From: Zygnema cylindricum
Lineage: Eukaryota; Streptophyta; Zygnematophyceae; Zygnematales; Zygnemataceae
DNA length: 62,000 nt
Assembly (NCBI GenBank): GCA_037447655.1
Contig: JBBHKE010002252.1
Span: forward strand, 38,142-100,141
Direction of reading: 5' to 3'
The notes beneath the pieces are model-generated. The model worked only from the letters and a program-made list of their open reading frames with translations. It made no database searches and had not been told where the DNA came from. Shown here piece after piece: positions 53,023 through 62,000 of this stretch. The translations under genes and the position numbers were made by a program. The number at the start of each line of letters is the position of its first letter. Position 1 is the first letter of the stretch.

Positions 53023-53864
53023 GTGAGGAACCTAATCCTACCGTTAATTGATTCAACCGGAGAGAGAGAAGATTTGGCAAGGACAAAGATATGCGTCCTC
53101 TCGAAGAAAGACACCTCAAGGGAAGAAAATCCGCCTATAAAAGGAGCCCTGTCATTGAGGTCGCAGGTAAAGAATTTGCAATCAGTGGAGATACAAATGA
53201 GTTTCACATCAAGAAAAATCAGACAAACAAAGGTTAAAAAACAAGAAACGGAAATGTAAGTAGGAATTACTTTAATGATTTTTCAAGCTCATTGCCACAT
53301 GATATAGAAAACGGAAAAGAGTACAAAAGTCAGTGCAAAAATCAGACAGCAATAAAGGAAGCCGGAACTCACCAGAGAGGAGCAGAGATTCCGAGGAAAG
53401 TGGGAGAAGCCTCACAAGTTTTCTCCACTTGTCGTCCCACAGAACTTTTCGAAGAAATATCTGATAAAGTAAGTGAAAGGTTAGTCCACATGATAGAAGA
53501 GGAACCGAAGTTAAAATTGTGGGAGACCAAATGTTTCAAAGAAGCATTACTAACTGAAATTGAGAAATTAGAAAAGAGGGGATTAATGGGAAAAGATTCG
53601 AAGCATTTTTCATCTTACCTTTTTGTGACCAAGGTTCTTCCAAATCCACTAGTTATGAGGGCTCCAGATGCGGCCAAGGTTTGGTCGGCCACAATTTCAA
53701 AAGGAGAAAATCTGCAAAGCACAGCGGAAGACATGATGGGAGAAGTCAAAGGTGTTAGTTCCCAATCCCTAATTTCTCACATTAGGTCAAAGCACAAAAT
53801 CAAGGAACTTAGGAGTTATAATGCAAAGAAAGATAAGATTGGAAAGACATCTTGTAGGATTTAG
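53023..53864 (+). pseudogene. X copy 1 downstream frames
   Basis: Two further open stretches, 53023-53259 and 53292-53864. The second encodes FEEISDKVSERLVHMIEEEP, LTEIEKLEKRGLMGKDSKHF and LISHIRSKHKIKELRSYNAK. It recurs at 56513-56776 (copy 2) and 61331-61700 (copy 3). Helical and charged; no known domain recognised. Confidence 0.45.
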
Positions 53865-53868
53865 GAGC

Positions 53869-56800
53869 CCCATGGCAGTACGGATCGGACTGCTCCGATC
53901 GCTAACCATTTTAATGAAATCCTAGTCAAAGCTGAGTCAACCGGTCTCCACCACCCAACAAGTACAAAGATTTTATTGATACTCCTATCCGTACCTCTTG
54001 AGTTCACATCAGTTCTCACCTTATTGGAGGGCTGCGAGGGGAAGGAGTGGAAGTGGGAGGAGGTTGTCAAGAAGCTGACCGCTACAGATGGCTTCACCAA
54101 GGTAGTGATGTGCGAGAAGGCCTCCAACTGTGAGCCTGGCATCAAGGAATCAAGCGGTCAAATTAGTGACCAATCAGGTGATAGGGTAGAGACAAAACAA
54201 AACTGTCAGAACCCACATCACTAAGACTTTGTTTGCAACTCCTGCATTCAGATCAAAGACGACCACAACGAAGAGAAGACAGTTAGAACTCTTGACAATG
54301 GAGGGGAGAAAGCTTGAAACAAAAAGTTCTCTAACCACTTCATTGCAGGCCAAACTCCAGACTGCGACACGGTCTCACAACGTGTACCTCTTTCCAAAAT
54401 CAAATGCTAGAGAAAAGGAAAGTGTGCCACCATGGCAGAAATAAGGGGTTGAAGAACTCACCATTTTGGGGAAGCAATATGAGGAGATCCACCATCGATC
54501 GAGAGCATGTGGCAGTATCTGCGTCCGCAATCTCCTAAAAGAGCGGCCAAATCAGATGGCTGAGGGCTCTCTCTTTGAACCCACACATCCCAAAGTCAGA
54601 AGCATCAGTGGATAGGAAGCCATCCTGCCCAAAATAAAGGAGACTCTCAGAAAGGACAAAATTGGAGTTCTAACGCCGTAAAGAAAGAATAAAAGCGGAG
54701 AAGAGACAAAAGCTACACATTTAACTTTGCACATGCTGATGCAGCAAAGAATGCAAAGATGGGATACGGCACAAACAAATAAAGGGCTATCAGCTCAAAG
54801 TGGAGCAGAAAAAAAGACCGAGATCCTAAAATTATAGGTCACTCAACTCAAGATGATATAGGAAGGAGATTTTACCTCAAAAAGGTAAGAGATAAGGCGT
54901 CTCAGAACGACGCCACGCTTAACCACATCGCCTCAAAACAGCGTGAATCCACAAAAGGTGATGAAGAAACTGCGGAGATGATATATAGAATGCGCAAGGT
55001 CGACCAATTCAGCCATCCACCATCTACAAAGAGGACTAGAGTAGTGTCTTGTACAGAGAAACAACAAAATACTAGCTTGTAAAACATGTCAATATCGAAA
55101 CGAAACGGGGCCGCAAAGGTGACACACGCATGGTTGCAACAGTGCAACAAGGGAAAGTCAAAAAATTTAAAACATCAAACTTTGCAGCAAAGAAAACCAC
55201 CAAACCTTAGTCGAAAATGACAGATGCAAACATAGACAAATCACTTTCAAACAGAAAGATAGTTAATTCAAAAGAAAAAGAATGGAGGAGGATAGACAAA
55301 AAGGGTTGTAATTCCACTCACCAAATAGAGGATGTCGAAAACAAGGAGATTCAACGAGTTTCGAAGATCATTGGTAGCCAAGTGGTTACATGTGGTCCCA
55401 TGCGCACAGATTTACGTCATGTTGACCAAGGCAGTGAACGTAAGAACAATGATCTGCAAAATAGAAGAAACAATTTCAATGCGGCAAGTGAACAAATAGA
55501 GGAGGGGAGCAAGCAAAGAGTAGGAGGCAAATGGAGGGAGCCGAAAGACAACCAAAAAGTGGGAGACAATAAGCAATTATCACTCATCAAATCAGACAAC
55601 AAGGTCATCTACTTCAAAATTTATGAGAAAAGTGGGAGCAAAGGTAACAAAGATGACAACTTACAATCCGAGAATGGAGTCATAACCGAGTTTTCCACTT
55701 TTCAAGTTCGCTCCAACATCTAATCCAAAGAAAGCTTGGTATCCTCCACCTCCACTTTACACATCTGTGATGATCATCATAAGGCTGAAAAAAATTCATC
55801 AAAGATGATTAAGCGCTTTGCAAAACAGGTGAAATGCATGTCAGTAACTCCATGAGAGAAGGAAAAGACTCATACATCAGATTTACTCACACCATCAAGT
55901 GATTATTGGAAAGTGAGGAAGAATGCTCAAAATAGGAGCAAGCTAATCTACAACTGAGTTGCAAATGCGATGGAAGCATATACAAGAAAGAAAGTCATCA
56001 AGAACGTACACTTTTCGTTAATTGATCCAGCTGGGGAGAAGACGGATTTGACAAGGCAACAACTCACATCCTCCTCGATGGAAACACCTCAAAGGAAGTA
56101 AATCCACCAATAGAAGGGGCTCTTGTCATCGAGGCTGCTGGTAAGGAATCTGCAATCAGTGGAGGAGCAAGCAAGTTTTTTCAGATAGAAGTAAGCGAAG
56201 GATGAGAAACACGAAAAAAAAACGTAAGTCGAAATTACTTTAATGTTTTTTCAAGCTCATTGCACATTATAGAGAAATCGGAATGGAGTGCAAAAATCAG
56301 ACAGCAGCCAATGAGGCGAGAACTCACCAGAGAGGAGCAATGTGGCCATAACTCACCAGAGGCCAAAACTCACCAGAGAGGAGCAAAGATTTTGAAGAAA
56401 ATGGGAGAAGTCTGACAGGAGTTCTCCACTTGTCGTCCCACACAACCGGTCGAAGAAAAATCTGATCAAGTAAGTTAAAGGTTAGTCCACTTGATAGAAG
56501 AGGAAGTTAAAGATGTGGGAGATCAAATCTTTCAAAGAAGCAGTACTGACTGAAATTGAGAAATCAAAAAAGAGGGGATTAATGGGAAAAGATTCGAAGC
56601 AATTTTCATCTTACCTTTTTGTGACCAAGGTTCTTCCAAATCCACTAGTTATGAGGGCTCCCGATGCGGCCAAGGTTCGGTCGGCCACAATTTCAAAAGG
56701 AGAAAGTCTGCAAAACACAGCAGAAGACATGATGGGAGAAGTCAAAGCTGTTAGTTCCCAATCCCTAATTTCTTAGATTAGGTCAATACACAAAGTCAAG

Positions 56801-57429
56801 GAACTTAGGAGTTATGATGCAAAGAAAGATAAGATTGGAAAGACATCTAGTAGGATTTAGGAGCTGGAAAAATTTAAAGATGTAAATGAATTAAAAGAAT
56901 TCAGCCATAAAGACTCAATAGACTCAATAGCAGCTGCAGTAAAGAAAAGGGGAGATAGACCTCTTAAATTGATAGTCGCCAAAAACGATTCAAGAGGCCT
57001 CTTAAATTGATAGTCGCCAAAAACGAGTCAAGAGGGAATCGTGACAGGTGCAGTGAAACAAGGGTTGAGGGTAGAAAGGAAAAATAACCTCACCGAATTC
57101 ATGAGAAAGAAAAACATCTTGGACACGCGCAGATTAGACGGTCCTAGAGGTCTCAGGCAAGATCTGCAGCGGAAGCATTGGTTGGGTAAAAGAAAAGAAG
57201 AAACCTAGACGCCATGGAGGAAAGCCTAAGCCTTAGTATCCTAGAAGACGTTATAAACGATGGCAGTCTGAGGAGAAATGATGAGGACTTAGATGATGAA
57301 ACCCTAAGTGAAACCCTAAGAAAGAAAGGTTTTAGACAAGAAAATTCCAAAGGACAGATTGAACTTGAATTGCAAAGTACTAACCATTTTATGGTTGGAA
57401 AAAGCACAAGCTGTACCTTTGTGGACGTG
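53869..57429 (+). mobile_element. X copy 2, degenerate
   Basis: Begins at ccatggcagtacggatcgg (equivalent to 58720) and runs through gag-like, central and 3' regions to about 57429, after which the DNA changes to CpG-rich sequence. Many stops. Contains a local duplication of the aactcaccagagagg segment (56316-56392) and a 41-base tandem, cctcttaaattgatagtcgc (56957-57037). Confidence 0.75.
55217..55723 (+). pseudogene. X copy 2, homologue of the 394-codon ORF (C-terminal part)
   Basis: 168-codon frame collinear with codons of 52230-52740: STHQIEDVENKEIQRVSKII and TDLRHVDQGSER. The preceding part (54535-55210) is broken by stops and indels. Confidence 0.6.
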
Positions 57430-58090
57430 CGACGAAGGCGCGAAGTATCTTTAGAGTCGTACATTTGGAAACGTCAAAGTATAATCACCAACGCGAACGA
57501 AACAATCGAACGGACGAAATCCATCAAGTCGCTCGAACGACAACTTCGAAATTGTGCGACGAAACATAGGGTACCGATTGGATGTCAAACATTGGAAATC
57601 CACGGTCAAAACGATACTAAATATTATGCTCCTCGTACAGCGAGGATGAAAAACACGTCAGGTGGTCCCAGAATTGATTTGTTGGCATTTGTAGGAAGCG
57701 CCAGCGACGCAGTGACCTTGGGCACAAGACGCCCTTGTTAGTCAAACTTTGACGAAAGGTCATCTTTAGACCACAGTTGGTCCCCACGAGATCATATTTC
57801 AAATGGAGCGAGTTCCATTTAAGTTTAACGGAGCGACAAAATATATCGACTCCAAATCGCCTCAAGTGTATGACGACCAATTTTTATATCGAAAAAAATC
57901 TCGCGAGTTATGTATTATGGGGAGAATCATTAGCGAGAACATGGTATTGGAGCCAGCGGGATTGCGGATGGTGTGACTGGCTTTCTCGTGAGGGGAGGTG
58001 TTGGATTGGCATGTGAATGCCGGTTAAATACGGGGTAGAATGTCACACGTCACACTCGAAGCCGCCTAAAACAAATAGGTATGGACCCGC
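57430..58090. other. unassigned CpG-containing sequence
   Basis: About 660 bases after X copy 2. The frame 57214-57741 only fuses the end of X copy 2 to this DNA. Nothing recognised. Confidence 0.4.
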
Positions 58091-58104
58091 CAGGCTCTAT
58101 ATCG

Positions 58105-58170
58105 AGATGGTGGCACAGTGGTTAATGCGCTGACAACTAAAGTCAGAGGTCCCTAGTTTGAGCCCTTAGA
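58105..58170 (+). repeat. tRNA-derived SINE head
   Basis: tggcacagtggttaatgcgc at 58111-58130 matches the pol III A box (TGGCNNAGTGG). agtttgagccc at 58155-58165 is a B-box match (8 of 11). The spacing of about 35 bases is typical. A (GA)n tract and the assembly gap follow, so the SINE body cannot be judged. It could also be part of the LTR upstream of X copy 3. Confidence 0.7.
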
Positions 58171-58204
58171 GGGAGAGAGAGAGAGGGAAAGAGAGAGAGA
58201 GAGG

Positions 58205-58247
<43 letters not shown>

Positions 58248-58257
58248 NNNNNNNNNN
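58171..58257 (+). repeat. (GA)n microsatellite ending in an assembly gap
   Basis: GAGAGA/GGGAGA repeat to 58247, then ten N at 58248-58257. Confidence 0.98.
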
Positions 58258-58484
58258 CTATTCTTACTCCATCTCATCCCTCTCTATAAATGGCTATTCC
58301 TGAGATCCTATTTTGTCTATTCCGTCTACTTGCTAAATATCTCTCCCTACTCTACCTCATTCTTATCTGTATTATTTCTGTGACTCCTTAAGCCCCTTGT
58401 GCCTGTTTGATTTGGGGCCGGTCCATTTCGTTTGTGGCTATGAAAGATCCTCCCGTTAGCTCGAATGAACGACCCGGCGCAACA
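58258..58484 (+). repeat. X copy 3 LTR, 3' end (left side lost at gap)
   Basis: Ends ggcgcaaca directly before the PBS. Pyrimidine-rich (ctctccctactctacctcat). Its left end and promoter are not visible. Confidence 0.6.
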
Positions 58485-59347
58485 GGTTATGGGCCCACCC
58501 ATATGGGGCTGAAAGGAGTTCGAAATTATGAGAGACGAAAGTAACACCCACCCAAAGAAGGCTGAGAGTACAGGAGAAGAATCGGAGGTTTTTGCAACAA
58601 CAATAACAAGAGCAGAAAGTCAGATCCGAGAATTGGATGCGACTGAAGGGGGAGCCTTGGAAAATGACTTCCAAGGGCTCAAAGGGGAAAGGTTAATGGA
58701 GAAGACAACTGAAAGATCATCCATGGCAGTACAGATTGGATTGCTCCCATCGCTAACCCACACTATCTACGATGATATGATGACCCTCCAAGAGAACATC
58801 TCCCATTTTACCGAAATCCAATTCAAAGCTGAGTTAGCCGGTCTCCAACTCCGAACACCTCCAAACAGGTACAAAGATCACATTGCAACTCCTCTCCGTA
58901 CCTCTTGAGTTCACATCGGTTCTCACCTTATTAGGGGACCATGAGGGGAAAGAGTGGACGTGGGAGGATGTTGTGGAGAAGCTCACAGCTGCTGATGGCT
59001 CCACCGAGGTGGTTATGCCCGAGAAGACCTTCAACTATGAGCCTGGCATCAAGGAATCAAGCGGTCAAATTAGTGACCAATCAGGTGACAGGGTAGAGAC
59101 AACACAAAACTATCAGAACCCACATCACAGAGACTTTTTTTGCAACTCCAGTATTCAGATCAAAGACGACCACAGCGGAGAGGAGACATGCAGAACTCTT
59201 GACAATGGGAGGAGAAAGTTGGAAACAAAAAGTTCTCTAATCACTTCATTGCAGGCCACACTTCAGACTGCGACACAGTCTCACATGTGTACCTCTTTCC
59301 GAAAGAAGATGCCAGAGAAGGGGAAGGTCTGCCACGAGGGCAGATAG
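58465..59347 (+). pseudogene. X copy 3 gag-like region
   Basis: ATG 58465 in the LTR gives MNDPAQQV, then through the PBS MGPPIWG and a TGA. The same frame reopens (58528-58908) with MRDESNTHPKKAESTGEESE and ENISHFTEIQFKAELAGLQL. After a stop and frame change, 58883-59347 has PLEFTSVLTLLGDHEGKEWT followed by WEDVVEKLTAADG. This fits the last helix of copia capsid, where LPxxYxxxxxxL....LTWxxVxxxL is usual. No clear CCHC knuckle (a CxxC..H remnant in copy 2, CNSCIQIKDDH). Confidence 0.6.
58485..58497 (+). other. primer-binding site of X copy 3
   Basis: ggttatgggccca, identical to the PBS of A, B, C and F. It shows that family X is a copia-type LTR element. Confidence 0.85.
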
Positions 59348-59991
59348 AATGGGAAGAAGAACTCACTATTTCGGAGAAGCAATCTGAGGAGATCCAACAT
59401 CGGCCAAGAGCATGTGGCACTATCTCCGTCCGCAATCTTTTGAGGGAGCCGCCAAATCAAATGGCTGAGTGCTCCATCCTTACACCTACACATTCCAAAG
59501 TCGGAAGCATCAACGAATGGGATGCAATTCAGCCGACAACAAAGGAGTCAAGCAAGAAGGACATAAACAGAGTTCTAACCATGCAGAGAAAATATATAAG
59601 CAGCGAACAGATAAGCTGCACACTTAACGTTGCAGATGTTGTTGTAGCAACGAATGCAAATATGGAGTACGGCTCAGACAAGTCAAGGGCCATCATCGGC
59701 TCCAAGTGGATTACGCGAGAGAATCAAGATGGTCACCCATCTTAAGAGGAGATAGGAAGAAGATCTTACCTCAAAAAGGTCAAAGATCAGGTGTTTATGA
59801 ATGACACCAAACTCATCCGCAACGCTTCTAAAGGGCTAGAGTCCACACAAGGAGGCGAAGAAATTTGCGGAGGAGCCATAAAGAATGCACAAAGTCGACT
59901 CAGTGCGACATTCTCAATTGTCAAAAGGGACCAATGAAGTGTCTTGCAGAGTGAATGAGAACGCCATTCTGCGAAGCAAATCAATACCGAG

Positions 59992-60693
59992 ATGAAAGGA
60001 GGTAACAAAGGTGGCACACGCATGACCTCAATGACGCAGCAAGGGAAAGATGAGAAAGTGACAGACTTAACAGCAGAGAAAGCCATCAAGCCTCAATCGG
60101 AGACAACAAGTGGAAGCACTGACAAAATCAGGTCAGGCAGCGAGACAGCGGATTCAAAGAGAGAATCAAGAAAGATCGAAGAAAATGGGTACATTTCCAC
60201 TCACCAAATGGAGGATGATGAGAACAAAAAAATTCCACGAGTTTTAGAGATCATTGGTAGTCGACAGGCTACAAGCGTTCCCATTAGCACAGATTCTCGT
60301 CATGTTGACCAAGGCAGTGAGAGTGAATCCACCGATCTGCAAAATAGAAAGAAAAATCTTAATGTGTTTGTAAACAAACAAAGTGAGGAGGGGAACAAGC
60401 AAGGTGAAGGAGGCACATGGAGGGAGCACAAAGAAAACCAAGAAGTGGGAGGCAATCAGCGAGCATCACTCATCAAATCAGACAACAAGGTAATCAGCTC
60501 CAAAGTTTACAAGAACAGAGGGAGAAAGGGATGTGATAAAGAGAAAAACATACCATCCGAGAAGGGAGTCAGTGCCAAGTGTCACAAGAGTAGATTCCAC
60601 TTTAGTGTCCGATCTCCGAAGGCCTCGAATCCTCTACGTTCCCCATCTATAACGACCTTCACAAGGAGGGAGCAAAGTCATCACAGACGATGA
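59992..60693 (+). pseudogene. X copy 3, homologue of the 394-codon ORF
   Basis: 233-codon frame collinear with the second half of the copy 1 ORF, with similar tail GTWREHKENQEVGGNQRASL and a different C-terminus (SPKASNPLRSPSITTFTRRE) because the stop of copy 1 is read through. The first half (59460-59745) is in another frame. Confidence 0.55.
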
Positions 60694-62000
60694 ACGACTC
60701 TGCAAAATAGGTGAACTGCATGTTAGTGACTCCACACGAAACGGAGAAGATTCATGCCTCGAATTTGCTCACACCAACAATCAATGAATGGAAAGTGAGT
60801 AATATGGCTCAAATGAGGAGTAATCTAATTTTTGACAGAATTGCAACTAAGACAAAAGCACTTAGAGAAAAAGAGATCACGAGGAACCTAATCTCAGCGT
60901 TAATTAATCCACCCGGAAAGAGGACTGATTTGCCGAGGGCAAAGTCTTGTATCACCCTCATTAAAGACACCTCAAATGAAGGAGATCCGCCAATAGAAGA
61001 AACACATGTCATGGAGATCGCCGGTAAGGAATCTGCAATCAGTGGAGGAGAAAGTGAATTTCACATCAAGAAAAACCAGACAGACAAAGGTTGAAAAACA
61101 AGAAAGGAAAGTGTAAGTCAAAATTACTTCAATGTCCTTTCAAGCTCCTTAACACATGATACAGAAAATGGAAAAGAGTGCAAAAGTCAGTGAAAAAGTC
61201 AGACAGCGGTAAAGGAAACCGGAACTCACCAGAAAGGAGTAGAGATTCTGAGGAAAGTGGGAGAAGCCTCACAAGATTTCTCCACTTGTCATAAGACACA
61301 ACCGGTCGAAGAAAAATCTGATCAAGTAAAATGTTAGTCCACTTGATAGAAGAGGAACCGAAGCTAAAAACGTGGGAGACGAAATCTTTCAAGGATGCAT
61401 TGATGACCCAAATTCAGAAAACTGACGAGAGGGGATTTACAGGGAAAGATTCAAAGGAATTTTTTATTTTACCTTTTTGCGACCAAGGTCCTTCCAAACC
61501 CACCATTTATGAGGGCTCCTGATGCGGCCAATGTTTGGTCGGCCACAATTTGGAAAGGAGAAAATCTGCAAAGCGCAGCGGAAGACATTATGGGAGAAGT
61601 CAAAGGTGTTAGTTCCCGACCCCTGATTTCTCAGATTAGGTTAAGGCTCAAAGTCACGGAACTTAGGAGATATGATGCAAAGAAAGATAAGTTTTTAAAG
61701 ACATCTAAAAGAGTCAAAGAGTTTATAGAGTTAGAAGACGTAAAAAACTCAAGAAAACTCAGTGATAAGATCTCAACTTATAAGACCTCAATAGCAACTG
61801 CAGGAAAGAAAGGGGTAGACAGTCCACCTAAATTGAGAGTTGCTAGAGAAAGGCTTAGAGGGGATTCAAACAGATGCAGTGAAACAAGGGTTGAGGGCAA
61901 AAAGGAAAGTTTACCTCACCAAATTCATACGAAAGAGAAGCATCTTGGACAGGCGCAGATTAGAAGGTCTGAGAAGTCCCAGAGAAGATCTGCAACTGCA

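Larger units (their letters stand above)
51557..53868 (+). mobile_element. X copy 1 (interior part of an unrecognised LTR-like family)
   Basis: Collinear with 59448-61700 of copy 3 and with 54535-56865 of copy 2. The left edge is the G3 LTR, which inserted at gagggagccgcc. The right edge joins sequence equal to an earlier part of the element (58720 of copy 3) at ccatggcagta, giving a head-to-tail array. Contains a long intact reading frame (next entry). No pol motif. Confidence 0.75.
58485..62000 (+). mobile_element. X copy 3, interior, running off the window
   Basis: The most complete copy: PBS, gag-like region, central ORF region and 3' region up to base 62000. Over 3.5 kb it shows no protease, integrase or RT motif. 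Central frames are 59287-59745 and 59992-60693 (the latter with STHQMEDDENKKIPRVLEII and SDSRHVDQGSESES-type sequence), then 60711-61094 and the conserved 3' segment at 61331-61700. Confidence 0.75.

Noticed and set aside
57214-57741. A 175-codon gene
   Set aside because: The frame crosses the boundary at about 57429 between X copy 2 and unrelated CpG-rich DNA; it is a chance fusion.
51557-62000. CRISPR-like or satellite array
   Set aside because: Units are several kilobases, diverged and carry a PBS and gag-like sequence; they are retroelement copies, not short spaced repeats.

Overview
The window is animal nuclear DNA, most likely from an arthropod and plausibly a decapod crustacean. The evidence is a spliced gene with GT-AG introns whose exons encode an ASX-homology (DEUBAD) domain as in Additional sex combs proteins, very heavy simple-sequence content ((TTTC)n, (TTAT/TCAT)n, (TTTG)n, (GA)n) of the kind common in penaeid shrimp, and metazoan-type copia elements primed by an internal part of initiator tRNA-Met. 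The species call is inference; no rRNA, mitochondrial or marker gene is present.

Layout. 1-6714: seven phase-compatible exons of a partial ASXL-like gene on the + strand, with introns made largely of microsatellites. 6715-9209: GA/GGAAAC tracts, poly-T and unremarkable AT-rich sequence. 9210-9763: a TA-flanked MITE. 10400-13872 (H1) and 15129-20399 (H2): two minus-strand copia-like elements with gag (two zinc knuckles) but no integrase or reverse transcriptase; H2 carries a hAT-like MITE with a perfect 8-bp target duplication, itself hit by a TA MITE. 20400-47535 is a nest of copia elements (C, S2, D, A, S1, F, E, B, S3) and chromovirus-type gypsy pieces (G2, G3). Element B (42098-46485) is complete, with 1210-bp LTRs and TSD tggac, but codes only for gag joined to an RNase H remnant. 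It and solo LTR S3 (TSD ccatt) lie in the integrase gene of gypsy element G3, whose 5' LTR is at 51065-51556. 51557-62000 holds three degenerate head-to-tail copies of an unrecognised family X, which has a copia-type primer-binding site and long Lys/Glu/Ser-rich reading frames.

Recurring architecture. All copia LTRs of the A/B/C/E/S group share four things: (i) a tRNA-like segment with pol III A/B-box-like motifs, always antisense to the element; (ii) a perfect or near-perfect palindrome around AAACAAAT whose stem changes in a compensatory way between subfamilies; (iii) an inverted CCAAT and a TATAAA promoter; (iv) short hairpins just after the expected RNA start. In elements A, B, C, F and X the PBS is ggttatgggccca, complementary to the anticodon arm of initiator tRNA-Met as in Drosophila copia. 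The gag frame begins in the LTR and reads straight through the PBS, so the codon paired to the primer anticodon is an in-frame AUG. H1, H2 and G3 instead use a PBS matching the 3' end of the same tRNA (tggtatc...).

The locus therefore looks like a graveyard of autonomous and mostly non-autonomous LTR elements next to one host gene. Almost all element genes carry stops or frameshifts and none looks fully functional.
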